Shown here: positions 27,114-36,603 of the stretch, one piece after another
Layout: each line of letters begins with the position of its first letter
How positions within the stretch are numbered: the first letter of the stretch is position 1
Source of the DNA: Thermoplasmata archaeon
Lineage (GTDB): Archaea; Thermoplasmatota; Thermoplasmata; Thermoplasmatales; Thermoplasmataceae
Direction of reading: 5' to 3'
Assembly (NCBI GenBank): GCA_021797295.1
Contig: JAKAAA010000001.1
Location: 1-44,654, forward strand
DNA length: 44,654 bases
Translations under genes and position numbers: made by a program
Notes under the pieces: model-generated
Seen by the model: only the letters and a program-made list of their open reading frames with translations
Database searches by the model: none
Told to the model about the DNA's origin: nothing

Positions 27114-27373
27114 CTGGCATCATGAATTCAATGCATATATATTTTGATATAAGGGATAAAAATTAGAAAATTCCCATTAATAAATGCGTTTTAAGACATT
27201 ATTTAGGTTGTTAAATGGATGTCTTTTCCGGTATATTATTGTACTGATTGAGCTTATGATCTCGATATGGCCTGGTAACTGGATATCTGATTCCAATTTA
27301 ATTTCCAGTTTAATGAAGATTTATGTTTTCTGCTTATTCCGAACATTCTGGAGTTTGTATAGCTTTTATCAAT
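27114..27373. other. Intergenic region between the ABC operon and the dUTPase-like gene
   Basis: 260 AT-rich bases contain the ABC operon promoter (27134-27146) and the 3' flank of the dUTPase-like gene. A plus-strand frame at 27184-27525 runs antisense into that gene and has no recognisable feature. I see no other gene here. Confidence 0.45.
27134..27146 (-). promoter_or_regulatory. TATA-like box of the ABC exporter operon
   Basis: CAAAATATATATG on the minus strand, centred 27 nt before the ATG at 27113. Confidence 0.45.
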
Positions 27374-27805
27374 TTATTTACGGTTTATACCCCTGCTATT
27401 CTGGTAATTTCCAGATCTTGAGGCATAGTTTTTTGCAGGACTATTTATTTCATGAAAAACTATCTGCACAAATTTTAAGCCAGAATGAATTTGAAGAGAA
27501 TCCCCAAAATTATAAAATGCCATAGTAAGGTTTCCGGAAAATCCTGCATCTACAAAACCGAATGAAGAGAAAATTCCATGTCTGGCATATCTGGACTTTA
27601 TATAAAGCGATGCTACAATGTTATCAGGAAGATCCAGTTTTTCGAAGCTAGAAATAAAAAATAATTGATTCTTTTCTACTGTATTCTCTGTATGTTCCCC
27701 TATTCTGAGATCGTATCCATTTGGGGTAAGGCAGTCGGGATTATAGTTGTCTGATATAAGTTGCCGCCTTTCTATATAATATAATATTTCATTATCGTTT
27801 AACAT
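27374..27805 (-). CDS. dUTPase/dCTP deaminase family protein, probably dUTPase-like
   Basis: A 143-residue member of the trimeric Dcd/Dut fold. LTPNGYDLRIG (26-36), KSRYARHGI (70-78), GFVDAGFSGNLTMAFYNFG (83-101) and a C-terminal RSGNYQNSRGI are the ordered motifs. The deaminase glutamate (Glu138 of E. coli Dcd, in LEFYN) aligns with Ala96. Asp86 of the shared VDxG motif is kept. Pyrophosphate cleavage of dUTP is therefore more likely than dCTP deamination. Its start overlaps the permease gene by 14 bases, suggesting a linked role in pyrimidine metabolism. Confidence 0.8.
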   Translation of the reverse strand: MLNDNEILYYIERRQLISDNYNPDCLTPNGYDLRIGEHTENTVEKNQLFFISSFEKLDLPDNIVASLYIKSRYARHGIFSSFGFVDAGFSGNLTMAFYNFGDSLQIHSGLKFVQIVFHEINSPAKNYASRSGNYQNSRGINRK

Positions 27806-29144
27806 GCATATGCATATTATATCTATTAATTATTTTTATCATTAATGGATAAAGAATAAGTGCCAAGAGAAACGAAATATAATAGCTTATATCTACTCCC
27901 CCGAGAAATAATTTTGATATAATGCCCTCATAGATTATTCCAGGGTCCATGAATGGAATTGAAACGATAAGGGCGAGAAAGTAAGAAAATATTCCTGCAA
28001 TATTGACACCTGGTATAGATTTAAAATTGAACGCTCTATGTTTATTCACAATGAAAAAGTCTGCAATCATTATGCCCAGCCATGGTGTTATCCAGTAATC
28101 AAGCAAGAAGAGGAAATCCTCGTAGAATTCATAAAATTTTGTATAAAGAACTATGGAAAGCAGCACTGCAATAATAATTCCCACCAGGACAGTATGTATC
28201 CTCTTCATCCTGAGACCGGTGCTTTTCAGTGAGATTGAATTGGAATAGAGATTTATGGCATCAGCAGCTATACCCCCGAGGAATATTGCAGATAATCCTA
28301 TAATGCCGTATGGGCCCAGAACATACTTCAGATCACCGGCCGGATTTCCTGAAGGATTCAGAGACATTATTGCAATCAAAAGTCCGGCAATTTCAGCCCA
28401 GACAGTAGCAAGCAAACCGCCACTGAAAGTATATATAAAGGAATTTTTCGTCTTATTGTACCGGGAATAGTCAGCTGCATATGGGCCCCATGACATCAGA
28501 TATGAAAAAGATGTGGCAAGGGTAATGCCGAATGCTATGCCGAAACTGAAAGAAACAGGTTTATATGCATATATCTCGCCGGTATGAAAGCCTGCATTGA
28601 TTACTATGAAAATGAAGAGTAAACCAAGCACAAATGACATGGTTTTTTCAAAATATGAGATTGCTTTTCTTCCAGAATTTGATATAAGGAATATTATCAG
28701 CCCCATTATTAGTATAGAAATTTCGTAGTAGGGAATATGAAATGCAAGTGAAAATGCAAATGATGCCAGTATGAGGTTGACAGTAAGCCAGCCCAGGGTA
28801 TTGAGCCACTGAAGGCCCGTCATGAATATACCGAAGTGTTTTCCGAATGCCCTTCTGCCCAGCACCATCTGCGGCAAACCAGTAAGTGTTCCAGTTCTGG
28901 ACATGAGACCTACCATCAATGAACCCATGATGCTTCCAAGTACCATTGAAAAGACGGCCATTTGAATGCTGAGACCCAGCAACACAGGAATAAAACCTAT
29001 GGCGAAATCACCGATGGTGAGGTTGGAAGCGAACCAGATGGCAAAAAGTTCTGAAGAATTATTTTTCCGCATTCCCTCTGGAACGGGGTCAAATTCGTCG
29101 AATGCGTATTTTGAATTAGCAATTTGACTCTTCTCAAAATGCAC
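27792..29144 (-). CDS. NCS1 family nucleobase:cation symporter
   Basis: A 450-residue membrane protein with about 12 hydrophobic segments. It resembles cytosine/purine permeases: the N-terminal region NNSSELFAIWFASNLTIGDFA and the central SWGPYAADYSRY are family signatures. It should import a nucleobase or related compound with a cation across the cytoplasmic membrane. The dUTPase-like gene starts within its last codons, so they share an mRNA. The substrate (cytosine, uracil, allantoin or thiamine precursors) cannot be fixed. Confidence 0.87.
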   Translation of the reverse strand: MHFEKSQIANSKYAFDEFDPVPEGMRKNNSSELFAIWFASNLTIGDFAIGFIPVLLGLSIQMAVFSMVLGSIMGSLMVGLMSRTGTLTGLPQMVLGRRAFGKHFGIFMTGLQWLNTLGWLTVNLILASFAFSLAFHIPYYEISILIMGLIIFLISNSGRKAISYFEKTMSFVLGLLFIFIVINAGFHTGEIYAYKPVSFSFGIAFGITLATSFSYLMSWGPYAADYSRYNKTKNSFIYTFSGGLLATVWAEIAGLLIAIMSLNPSGNPAGDLKYVLGPYGIIGLSAIFLGGIAADAINLYSNSISLKSTGLRMKRIHTVLVGIIIAVLLSIVLYTKFYEFYEDFLFLLDYWITPWLGIMIADFFIVNKHRAFNFKSIPGVNIAGIFSYFLALIVSIPFMDPGIIYEGIISKLFLGGVDISYYISFLLALILYPLMIKIINRYNMHMHVKR

Positions 29145-29210
29145 AGCAGGTATATACGAAATAGAATAATTAGTTTTTCCACAGGAGAGTTTGTACTACA
29201 TAATTCAATA

Positions 29211-29219
29211 AATTTAAAT
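29211..29219 (+). promoter_or_regulatory. TATA-like box of scpB-purD
   Basis: AATTTAAAT is centred about 27 nt before the ATG at 29243. Confidence 0.47.
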
Positions 29220-29242
29220 TCTAATTCCTATATTGAGTTTTA

Positions 29243-29722
29243 ATGAATGATATCTCCAGAAAAATTGAAGCTATACTTTATTCGTCCAGGGAGCCAATGA
29301 AGGCATCTGAAATATCCGAATATCTCGGGATCAGTACCCTCGAATTCAGCCGGGCGATAAAGGAGATATCCCGCACCTATGAAGAAATTAACAGCTCTTT
29401 AAAGGTGGGTCAGTTCGGAAACAGTTATAAAATAAAGCTAAGCGAAGATATGGTTCCATTTGTGGATCCTTTTATAGAGAAGGAATTTAATGAAAAACAG
29501 CTTGCCATGTTATCCTATATTTTTAAAATGAATGGGGAAGCCATATCCGGAGATTTGAGAGAAAATTTCGGTTATGATTACAAGGATGACTTAGAAAAAT
29601 TAAAAAAGGGCGGAATGGTTTCAGCAAGGAAATATAGAAATACACATAAATATAAGGTCACAACCGAGTTTCACCGTAAATTTAATATTAACAAGAGGAC
29701 ATTACGTGCAGAAGAACAATGA
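29243..29722 (+). CDS. scpB: ScpB-like segregation and condensation protein
   Basis: A 159-residue protein of two winged-helix domains, the ScpB (kleisin-interacting) architecture: residues about 1-75 (KIEAILYSSREPMKASEISEY) and 80-150 (EKQLAMLSYIFKMNGEAISG). It would bind ScpA and SMC in chromosome condensation. No scpA or smc lies in the window. Its stop overlaps the purD ATG as ATGA, so the two are co-translated although their roles are unrelated. Confidence 0.82.
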   Translation: MNDISRKIEAILYSSREPMKASEISEYLGISTLEFSRAIKEISRTYEEINSSLKVGQFGNSYKIKLSEDMVPFVDPFIEKEFNEKQLAMLSYIFKMNGEAISGDLRENFGYDYKDDLEKLKKGGMVSARKYRNTHKYKVTTEFHRKFNINKRTLRAEEQ

Positions 29723-30999
29723 ATGTTTTACTTGTAGGCAGTGGTGGTAGGGAAGATGCAATTGCAAGGAAAATCAGGGAAACTGATACACTTTATTCCG
29801 TGATTATGAATGATAATCCATCAATAATAAGACTATCAAAGGATATTATTGAATACAGCACTGATTCCCAGAAGATCGTGGATTTTGCCAGAAAAAATAA
29901 AATTGACATAGCCTTTATAGGTCCAGATGGTGTCCTTGAGACCGACCTTGTTGATAGACTTACTGAAAACCATATACCTGTTGCGTCCCCGACCCAGAAG
30001 GCAGCAAAAATTGAGACATCAAAAGAATATATGCGTAGCCTGATGAAAAAATACAGAATCAAGGGCGATATAGAAAACAGGCTGATCACAAACGGTGTGG
30101 ATCTGGAAAAATTTTTTCATGAAAATGATGGTGAATATGCTGTAAAACCAATTGGCCTTACTGGGGGGAAGGGCGTGAAGGTGATGGGTCTGCAGTTAAG
30201 CGGAACAGCCGAAGCAATGGCATATGCCTCCGAAATTCTGGAAAGAGATGGGAAGGTTTTACTGGAAAAAAGGGAAACTGGCGAAGAATTTTCTATACAG
30301 GCATTTACTGATGGAACACATATAGCCTTTATGCCTGTAGTGCAGGATTATAAAAGGTTGTATGAAGATGATCTCGGTCCGAATACGGGCGGCATGGGAT
30401 CCATTTCAGACAAAAATTTTACATTACCATTTATTACAATAGATACGGTTAATGATGCCAGAAATATTCTCAGGAAGATAGTGGACTCCATGAAGGAAGA
30501 TGGGAATACCTTCAAAGGAGTAATATACGGCCAGTTCATGGATACTTCCCATGGTGTAAAAGTCATTGAGGTCAATGCAAGGTTCGCCGATCCAGAGAGT
30601 ATAAATGTATTGACGCTTTTTAAATCCAATCTTGTGGATGTTTTTCTGGATATTTACAGTGGAACCCTGAAAGAAAATCTTAAATTTCTAAATAAGGCAA
30701 CAGTACTCAAATACATGGTTCCGCCTGGATACGGAATAAAACCTGTAGAATCAGAACTTTTAATTAAAGATGGAATAGAATCGGATAATTTCAAATTATA
30801 CTACTCTTCTGTATCGGGGACATTGAACAGGGTGAAAACTTCAAAATCCAGGGCACTTGCGCTCATAGGAATAGGGGATAGCATTTATGAGGCATCGGAT
30901 ATTGTTGAAGATAAGTTGAAATATATAAGTGGAGATTATTATGTCAGGCATGACATAGGAACTGAGCAGATGCTCACAAGAAAAATCAGAGGTCAATAG
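29719..30999 (+). CDS. purD: Phosphoribosylamine-glycine ligase (GAR synthetase)
   Basis: ATP-grasp enzyme of the second purine step. LLVGSGGREDAIARKI at the N-terminus is the PurD signature, followed by FIGPDGVLETDLVD. The ATP-grasp core has KPIGLTGGKGVKVMG (near residue 142) and the product-binding DLGPNTGGMGSIS and VIEVNARFADPES. 426 residues, complete. It is co-transcribed with scpB, and its last 14 bases overlap the convergent pseudo-GTPase gene. Confidence 0.94.
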   Translation: MNVLLVGSGGREDAIARKIRETDTLYSVIMNDNPSIIRLSKDIIEYSTDSQKIVDFARKNKIDIAFIGPDGVLETDLVDRLTENHIPVASPTQKAAKIETSKEYMRSLMKKYRIKGDIENRLITNGVDLEKFFHENDGEYAVKPIGLTGGKGVKVMGLQLSGTAEAMAYASEILERDGKVLLEKRETGEEFSIQAFTDGTHIAFMPVVQDYKRLYEDDLGPNTGGMGSISDKNFTLPFITIDTVNDARNILRKIVDSMKEDGNTFKGVIYGQFMDTSHGVKVIEVNARFADPESINVLTLFKSNLVDVFLDIYSGTLKENLKFLNKATVLKYMVPPGYGIKPVESELLIKDGIESDNFKLYYSSVSGTLNRVKTSKSRALALIGIGDSIYEASDIVEDKLKYISGDYYVRHDIGTEQMLTRKIRGQ

Positions 31000-31885
31000 T
31001 TCCGAAAACTCTTGGAATTATATTATTGCTTGAAAGAACAGCCCTGCTTTTTGTAATAGGGATTTTTTTGTCCAGTATAATATGATCGTTTTCAAATTTT
31101 CCTCTCTGAAATCTCATTATATCTGATATGAAAACCTCAAAATTATCTCCGAGATTTAATTTGAGACTCTTCTGTGGAATTACTTTACCCTTTATTTCCT
31201 CTGCGTATTTGAAAGGTTTATCAGATATAAACATACCACGCTCCATATCTGTTGGCTCCACATTTTTCAGGGCAAGTCCAACTCGGGAACCTGCCGGTGC
31301 CATGTCAACATCCTCATCATTCATCTGTATAGATCTTACCTCTACTTCCCTGTCCAGATCAGATAATATTAATTTCTGGTGCCTTGATATGCTACCCGAT
31401 AAAACAAATCCCAGAGCCACTGTACCTACTCCTTTTACCTTGAAAAAGTGATCTATAACCGTTAGATTATCTGTATTATTGCGATTCATTTTTACTTTCT
31501 TTATTTCATCTATGAGCTCCATAGGTTTTCCATGAAAGAATTTGAAGCCGGTTAGCGATGTGTTTTCCAGTATTTTTTTGACCGCAGGCTGCTGCTCCTC
31601 ACTGGTAATTATAAATCCAGTTGTTTTACCCATAAGATCAAGGGCGACTATAACCTCACCCAGATCCCGGTTGATGGCACTTACCTTTACTATTGCCATG
31701 TCCGAAGGATATATAGAATCAGTAAGTGATGATATCTTCTCCGGATACTTCACCGGCTCAATAAATGTCATTATGGTATCGCCGTCCTTTCTGTGGTATA
31801 ACTGTATATCGCTGTTGGTTCCAACCTTGGCAATTTCTTTTATATAATCGGATGCATTGTAGCAAAAGATGCTGTATGATTCCAT
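30986..31885 (-). CDS. EF-Tu/SelB-like protein with degenerate GTPase domain
   Basis: About 299 residues. The C-terminal part (from about 145: VIDHFFKVKGVGTVALGFVL, then APAGSRVGLALKNVEP) is a translation-factor domain II/III of the SelB/EF-Tu type. The N-terminal part aligns in outline with a G domain (DLGEVIVALDLMGKTTGFIIT) but lacks the P-loop, DxxG and NKxD motifs. It is probably a non-hydrolysing paralogue of archaeal SelB with unknown role. I start at the ATG 31885, which lies 25 nt after a TATA-like box; ATG 31900 is upstream in frame. It overlaps purD tail to tail. Confidence 0.72.
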   Translation of the reverse strand: MESYSIFCYNASDYIKEIAKVGTNSDIQLYHRKDGDTIMTFIEPVKYPEKISSLTDSIYPSDMAIVKVSAINRDLGEVIVALDLMGKTTGFIITSEEQQPAVKKILENTSLTGFKFFHGKPMELIDEIKKVKMNRNNTDNLTVIDHFFKVKGVGTVALGFVLSGSISRHQKLILSDLDREVEVRSIQMNDEDVDMAPAGSRVGLALKNVEPTDMERGMFISDKPFKYAEEIKGKVIPQKSLKLNLGDNFEVFISDIMRFQRGKFENDHIILDKKIPITKSRAVLSSNNIIPRVFGTIDL

Positions 31886-31905
31886 ACTATAGTTATGCAT
31901 TAAAG

Positions 31906-31914
31906 CTTAAAAAG
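31906..31914 (-). promoter_or_regulatory. TATA-like box of the pseudo-GTPase gene
   Basis: CTTTTTAAG on the minus strand is centred about 25 nt before ATG 31885 but only about 10 nt before ATG 31900, so it favours the shorter protein. Confidence 0.42.
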
Positions 31915-32011
31915 ATTTAACTTTAAATGAAAGAAATCAAATAGTTGATACTGAGAAAAGCCATCAGTTGTACTTCAAATTTTTATAAGGTTAAAACTGA
32001 ATTTATATATT

Positions 32012-32890
32012 TCAATCGTGTAATCCGGTGCTATCCAGTATTATATTCTTCAGAAGTACAGCCATTTGATCCGAATCTGATGGTGTTCTTGCCCTTAAAT
32101 ATTTTATTCCATGCTCTGATAGGAAATCTCTGTATTTTACATCAAGATCATATAATATTTCCAGATGCTCATAGAGAAATCCTATTGGCGATACCAGAAT
32201 ACTGTCAACGTTATCTTTTCTGAACTGATCAAGTAAATCGTATATTGATGGCTGGATCCATTTCCCGTAAGGACCCTGACTGTAAAATGCAGTATAATAA
32301 TTACCTATGCCCAGTATTCTGGAGATGTTTTTTGCGTTCCTCGCCAGAGAATTATAATAATCGCTTTCATCGTCTATTAATGGCAGGCTGTGAGCGGTGA
32401 ACAGGAAATTATCGTATTCATACATGTATTTACTTATCTCGGATGCCCACATGCAGGAGAGTATGCTTCTATCCACTCCATTAATAAATTTTAATTTCAT
32501 ATTTTTTCCGTTAAACCCTTTTTCCAGAGGAGCCTCGTAAGATTTCCTTATATTATTGGATTTAAAGGCAAAAAGCGGCAATGCTATTACTTCCTCATAA
32601 TCTGAATCCAATGATGAAACAACCTCCTCTATGCCCGGATGCCAGTGCTTATAAGCATCTGTAATATCAAAATCACCATACTTTGCAAGTAGTTTCTGTA
32701 ATTTGTTCATGAGATTTTTTATTATTTCATTGGAAGGGGATTTTCCATTGACCATTTCATATTTCTTGATGTTTTCATTAAGAATTTTTTCCGGCACAGG
32801 CTTTCCCTGGAAGATTCCGGATAAATATTCAGGTACATCTTCGACCCTTTCCGGGCTGCCATAACTGAGTAGTATAACTTTTTTCATCAA
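32012..32890 (-). CDS. hemH: Ferrochelatase (HemH/CpfC family)
   Basis: Inserts iron into a porphyrin, protoporphyrin IX or coproporphyrin III. The N-terminal LLSYGSPERVEDVPEYL, the metal-site histidine in FTAHSLP (near residue 168) and the glutamate in SPIGFLYEHLEILYDLD (near 245) are conserved. 292 residues. It follows hemE by 49 bp, in an operon with asnS and hemE. Which heme route is used depends on genes outside the window. Confidence 0.92.
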   Translation of the reverse strand: MMKKVILLSYGSPERVEDVPEYLSGIFQGKPVPEKILNENIKKYEMVNGKSPSNEIIKNLMNKLQKLLAKYGDFDITDAYKHWHPGIEEVVSSLDSDYEEVIALPLFAFKSNNIRKSYEAPLEKGFNGKNMKLKFINGVDRSILSCMWASEISKYMYEYDNFLFTAHSLPLIDDESDYYNSLARNAKNISRILGIGNYYTAFYSQGPYGKWIQPSIYDLLDQFRKDNVDSILVSPIGFLYEHLEILYDLDVKYRDFLSEHGIKYLRARTPSDSDQMAVLLKNIILDSTGLHD

Positions 32891-32939
32891 TGCATATTTT
32901 TTCCATGGATTTATTATTTTCCCGGCAAATGGTATTGAA

Positions 32940-33953
32940 TTAATGAAAATTATGGTTGTGTACTATTTCAACTATTTCCCTCAGAGTAGCCGGGGATGTT
33001 TCAGGGAGTACACCATGGCCAAAATTGAATACATAATTATTTATTCCTGCGGTCTGATTCAGTATTGATCTGGTTTCCTGAATCGCAGCTTCGCCGTTAT
33101 ATTCGGCAATGTATGGATCAAGGTTTCCCTGAATTCCGATCTCGGGATTCAGTATTTTTTCGGCCTGACTTATAGATATTCTCCAGTCCAGGCTCAGCAC
33201 ATCTGGTTTTACATCGTTGAACTGATCAATCATACCTGAATTTCCTGTGGCAAAATAAATCAGTGGCACACTGCCCCTTATTTCATTGACTATTTCAATT
33301 ATATCCTTTTTTAGATATTTGTTAAACATATATGGAGAAAGCGATCCCAGCCATGAGTCAAAAATCTGCACAGCATCTACCCCTGCCTGTATCTGCATCT
33401 TCAGATAGTCTATAATCATATTTTTTATCATATTTTTCATTTCTGTAAATGACCTGTCATTTAACATTGTATTTTTTGTATATATAAGATTATTATCAGA
33501 TGTACTAGAAATAATATATGATAAAACCGTTATGATTCCACCTGAAAATCCAATTAGCGGGGTTTCTGGATGTTTTGCCTTGAAAAGTTTTATGGCATCC
33601 GTGGTTCTGTATTTCAATGAATTTTTATCAAATTCGTGAATTTCCTTCAATTCGGGGTTATTTCTGTATCCATTTTGAATTACAGGTCCACTGCTGTTAA
33701 AATCAATATTATATCCCATGGCCTCCAGCGGGAGTATGATATCGGCAAATATAATTGCGGCATCAACATTGAGTTTACTGACAGGTAAATATGTTATTTT
33801 CTCTGTGATTGTTGGATCCATGCACATCTGCCTTATGTTAAAGCTTTTTCTGATTTCCTTATATTCACTCATGTACCTGCCTGCCTGGCGCATGAACCAT
33901 ACAGGTATTTTTTCATGTGATTCTCCGTGAAGTGCTGCAAGGAAATTATTCAT
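32940..33953 (-). CDS. hemE: Uroporphyrinogen decarboxylase
   Basis: Removes four acetate carboxyls from uroporphyrinogen III to give coproporphyrinogen [22 protein letters not shown] (residues 17-35) is the substrate-binding signature. [13 protein letters not shown], the [13 protein letters not shown] motif and the C-terminal [13 protein letters not shown] follow. 337 residues, complete. Its ATG overlaps the asnS stop (ATGA). With hemH it points to classical or coproporphyrin-dependent heme synthesis rather than the siroheme route, which does not need this enzyme. Confidence 0.95.
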   Translation of the reverse strand: MNNFLAALHGESHEKIPVWFMRQAGRYMSEYKEIRKSFNIRQMCMDPTITEKITYLPVSKLNVDAAIIFADIILPLEAMGYNIDFNSSGPVIQNGYRNNPELKEIHEFDKNSLKYRTTDAIKLFKAKHPETPLIGFSGGIITVLSYIISSTSDNNLIYTKNTMLNDRSFTEMKNMIKNMIIDYLKMQIQAGVDAVQIFDSWLGSLSPYMFNKYLKKDIIEIVNEIRGSVPLIYFATGNSGMIDQFNDVKPDVLSLDWRISISQAEKILNPEIGIQGNLDPYIAEYNGEAAIQETRSILNQTAGINNYVFNFGHGVLPETSPATLREIVEIVHNHNFH

Positions 33954-35284
33954 GGCTTTACCCGTCTAATTGTTCGTGGATATGGAATTGTTTCCCGTAT
34001 ATTGGAAAGACCACAGATCCACATGACAAGCCTGTCGAGACCCAGGCCGAAACCACTATGAGGTATGCTCCCATACCTTCTCAGGTCAACGTACCAGTAA
34101 TAATCTTCAGGACTGAGCCCATTCTTTTTTATTCTGTCAAGTAGCTCATTAAGATCATAAATTCTTTCACCACCGCCAAGAATTTCGCCGTAGCCTTCCG
34201 GGGCAAGCAGATCATGGCACAATATTTCACCCGGGCTATCAGGATCAGGCCTGTGGTAGAAAGTTTTCAATGTCTCCGGATAATCTGTTACAAATATAGG
34301 ATTGTCGAAGTGAATCATTATTCCGTATTCCTCGTCTGCACCAAGATCGTCCCCGTATTTCAGATTCATCCCGAATTCTTTTGTCCTTTCAATTAAATCC
34401 CTGTACCTGATCCTCTGGAATGGAATTTTAATATTCCTCAATTTATCTATATCTCTATTGATTATCTCCAGATCTGCACGATTATTTTTTAAAACTGCGT
34501 CTATGATGTATTTAATCATTTTTTCTTCATCTTCCATCATATCCTCATTGTTATACCATGCTGCTTCACCTTCTGCGTGCCAGTATTCGGTGAGGTGCCT
34601 TCTTGTCCTTGATTTTTCTGCCCTGAAACTGGGTGCTATTGTAAAAACCTTTTCCAGGCTGAATATCATAGTTTCAAGATAGAACTGAGAACTCTGGGTA
34701 AGATTCACCTTTTCACCAAAATAATCAACATTGAAAAGGGATGCACCGCCTTCGGTTGCCGTGGAAACAAACATGGGTGCCTGAACCTGGTAATAATCTT
34801 CTCCGTAAAAATAATCTGTGAATGCCTTGAACACTGTTGATCTTATTTTCAATACAGCAGTAAATTCACGGCTTCTAAGCCATAGGTGCCGGTTGTCCAG
34901 CAAAAATTCCTCGCCCAGATCTCTAGCTATGGGAAAATTCTCGTTCCTTTCATATATTTTGAAGGTCATTATTGAAAGTTCATAACCGGTAACCGCCCTG
35001 GGCTCCTTTCTTATTATTCCTGAAAGTTCAAGGCTACTTTCTACAGTGAGTGATGATATGTCCTTCATGACTGAATCATTCAGGTTCTCTGTGGATGCCA
35101 CACACTGAATGATATTTGTTGAATCACGTAAAACAATAAATGTAATTTTACCCGAGCTTCTAACCCTATAAACCCAGCCCCTTATGGAGACTTCCTTTCC
35201 CAGAAATTTGTCTGATAATATATCCCTGATTTTTTCCATTGTAGGTAAATGGGTATTATCCTTATATTTTTTAGGTTTATACAA
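33950..35284 (-). CDS. asnS: Asparaginyl-tRNA synthetase
   Basis: Class IIb synthetase: an N-terminal OB anticodon-binding domain ([19 protein letters not shown]) and a class II core. Motif 2 is [20 protein letters not shown] and motif 3 [13 protein letters not shown]. The ...[13 protein letters not shown]... form of motif 2 separates AsnRS from archaeal AspRS, which has an R-H-L-N-E-Y/T pattern preceded by H-N-T. 444 residues. It heads an operon with hemE and hemH and is divergent from rpo7. Confidence 0.92.
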   Translation of the reverse strand: MYKPKKYKDNTHLPTMEKIRDILSDKFLGKEVSIRGWVYRVRSSGKITFIVLRDSTNIIQCVASTENLNDSVMKDISSLTVESSLELSGIIRKEPRAVTGYELSIMTFKIYERNENFPIARDLGEEFLLDNRHLWLRSREFTAVLKIRSTVFKAFTDYFYGEDYYQVQAPMFVSTATEGGASLFNVDYFGEKVNLTQSSQFYLETMIFSLEKVFTIAPSFRAEKSRTRRHLTEYWHAEGEAAWYNNEDMMEDEEKMIKYIIDAVLKNNRADLEIINRDIDKLRNIKIPFQRIRYRDLIERTKEFGMNLKYGDDLGADEEYGIMIHFDNPIFVTDYPETLKTFYHRPDPDSPGEILCHDLLAPEGYGEILGGGERIYDLNELLDRIKKNGLSPEDYYWYVDLRRYGSIPHSGFGLGLDRLVMWICGLSNIRETIPYPRTIRRVKP

Positions 35285-35342
35285 TACATAAATATTTATA
35301 ACATTATTAAATTCTTTATCAGTATTTTAAAGGAGAATGAAT
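35285..35342. promoter_or_regulatory. Divergent promoter region asnS / rpo7
   Basis: Only 58 bases separate the asnS ATG from the rpo7 start. AAATATTTATAA at 35290-35301 is a candidate TATA box for the rpo7 operon. GGAG at 35332-35335 lies seven bases before ATG 35343 and only one base before the in-frame ATG 35337, which favours 35343 as the rpo7 start. Confidence 0.45.
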
Positions 35343-35918
35343 ATGTACATATTGCTTGAGGATGAATACGTAATCAGGGTTCCGCCTGAACTGTTAAATG
35401 ATGATTATGCTGAGGCTGTTATTGAGGCTTCAAGATCAATTCTGGAGGGGAAGTTGGTAGACATTTTAGAGGGCCAGAAAAGCCTTGGGAAATCATATAT
35501 AGTATCGGTAAGCAACATTGAAATGAAAGGTGAGGGCACCATAGTCCATGGAGATGGCGGTGTTTACCAACCTATTCATTATACTGCACTTGCATATTTC
35601 CCAAAGATGCAGGAGGTCGTTGATGGCATAGTTGAGGGAGTGCAGAAATTCGGGGCCTTTATAAGATTCGGCCCATTTGAAGGACTTTTACATATCAGCC
35701 AGATTATGGATGATTCCATAAATGTTGATATGGATAATCAGAGAATTGTGGGAAAGGATACGAAAATGGAGCTCAAAGTAGGCGATAAAATAAGGGTAAG
35801 AATAGTTGCCCTGAATCTTGCTTCAACATCTCTATCGGACAGCAAAATTGGTTTTACGGCCAAACAGCCAGGACTCGGAAAACCAGAATGGGCCCCTAAG
35901 CAGGATGTAAATAACTGA
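35343..35918 (+). CDS. rpo7: DNA-directed RNA polymerase subunit Rpo7 (RpoE')
   Basis: The stalk subunit that pairs with Rpo4 in archaeal RNA polymerase. MYILLEDEYVIRVPPELL is the typical RNP-like N-terminal domain, and residues about 80-180 form an S1 RNA-binding domain (VDGIVEGVQKFGAFIRFGPF, then GLLHISQI). About 191 residues, normal. It leads the conserved archaeal cluster rpo7-spt4-dpck-rps24e-rps27ae. Confidence 0.95.
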   Translation: MYILLEDEYVIRVPPELLNDDYAEAVIEASRSILEGKLVDILEGQKSLGKSYIVSVSNIEMKGEGTIVHGDGGVYQPIHYTALAYFPKMQEVVDGIVEGVQKFGAFIRFGPFEGLLHISQIMDDSINVDMDNQRIVGKDTKMELKVGDKIRVRIVALNLASTSLSDSKIGFTAKQPGLGKPEWAPKQDVNN

Positions 35919-35927
35919 GGTATAACG

Positions 35928-36119
35928 ATGGTAAAAGTATATAAGGCATGCAAAATATGTAAAAGATTGACCACTGAGGATGTGTGCCCTGTCCACGGAG
36001 ATGAAAGAACAAAAACTGACTGGTTTGGGTTCCTGATAATCAACGACGTGCACTCACAAATAGCAGAAAAGGCCGATATAAAGGAACCGGGTATTTATGC
36101 CATTAAAGTTAGATCATGA
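35928..36119 (+). CDS. spt4: Transcription elongation factor Spt4 (RpoE'')
   Basis: A 63-residue zinc protein that binds Spt5 to raise RNA polymerase processivity. The zinc ligands appear as CKICKRLTTEDVCPVH: three cysteines and a histidine in place of the usual fourth cysteine. DWFGFLIINDVHSQIAEKA is the Spt5-binding region. A GAGGT lies eight bases before the ATG. The next gene starts 23 bases before its stop. Confidence 0.93.
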   Translation: MVKVYKACKICKRLTTEDVCPVHGDERTKTDWFGFLIINDVHSQIAEKADIKEPGIYAIKVRS

Positions 36120-36603
36120 TATTGTTATCAGAGATAATGCAAGGAAGGCTATAAAAAGCTTTAATTATTCTTTATGTACAGTAGAGGATATCAGGCTTCT
36201 TGCGAGAAATAATAAGATTATTTCTGTAGGAGATGTTACAACTGAAAATTTAATAAATGCTGGGATAAATATTAAATTGGAAGTGGTCGACCTTGTGACC
36301 AAAAGAGATGCGAAATATTTTGAACATGTACCAGGTTCATCGTCTGTTTCCAATCCTCCCGGTATAATATCTGTAGACCTGATAAATGCAATAGAACATT
36401 TTCTAAATGAAAATATAACCGGAAGAATAGAAGTTAAGGGGGAAGAGGACCTGGCTGTAATACCAATAATCTTTTATGCAGATAATAATACAGTAATAGT
36501 TTATGGTATACCTGATACAGGTATGGCATTCATAAAAGTTAACGAGGAAATAAAAAAGGAAATTGAAAATATGATAATGGAGATGTATAAGGATGAGCAA
36601 TGA
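36097..36603 (+). CDS. GTP-dependent dephospho-CoA kinase (DUF359)
   Basis: Catalyses the last step of CoA synthesis in archaea; the family was identified in Thermococcus. The 168-residue protein shows the conserved [12 protein letters not shown] near residue 47, VVDLVTKRD near 67, the central [12 protein letters not shown] near 120 and [13 protein letters not shown]. The bacterial CoaE P-loop is absent, as expected. Both ends overlap neighbours (23 bases with spt4, 11 with rps24e), so it is translated within the operon. Confidence 0.92.
   Translation: MPLKLDHDIVIRDNARKAIKSFNYSLCTVEDIRLLARNNKIISVGDVTTENLINAGINIKLEVVDLVTKRDAKYFEHVPGSSSVSNPPGIISVDLINAIEHFLNENITGRIEVKGEEDLAVIPIIFYADNNTVIVYGIPDTGMAFIKVNEEIKKEIENMIMEMYKDEQ

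Noticed and set aside
27184..27525. Plus-strand 113-residue frame
   Set aside because: Its second half is antisense to the dUTPase-like gene, the composition is that of AT-rich noncoding frames, and it has no recognisable motif.
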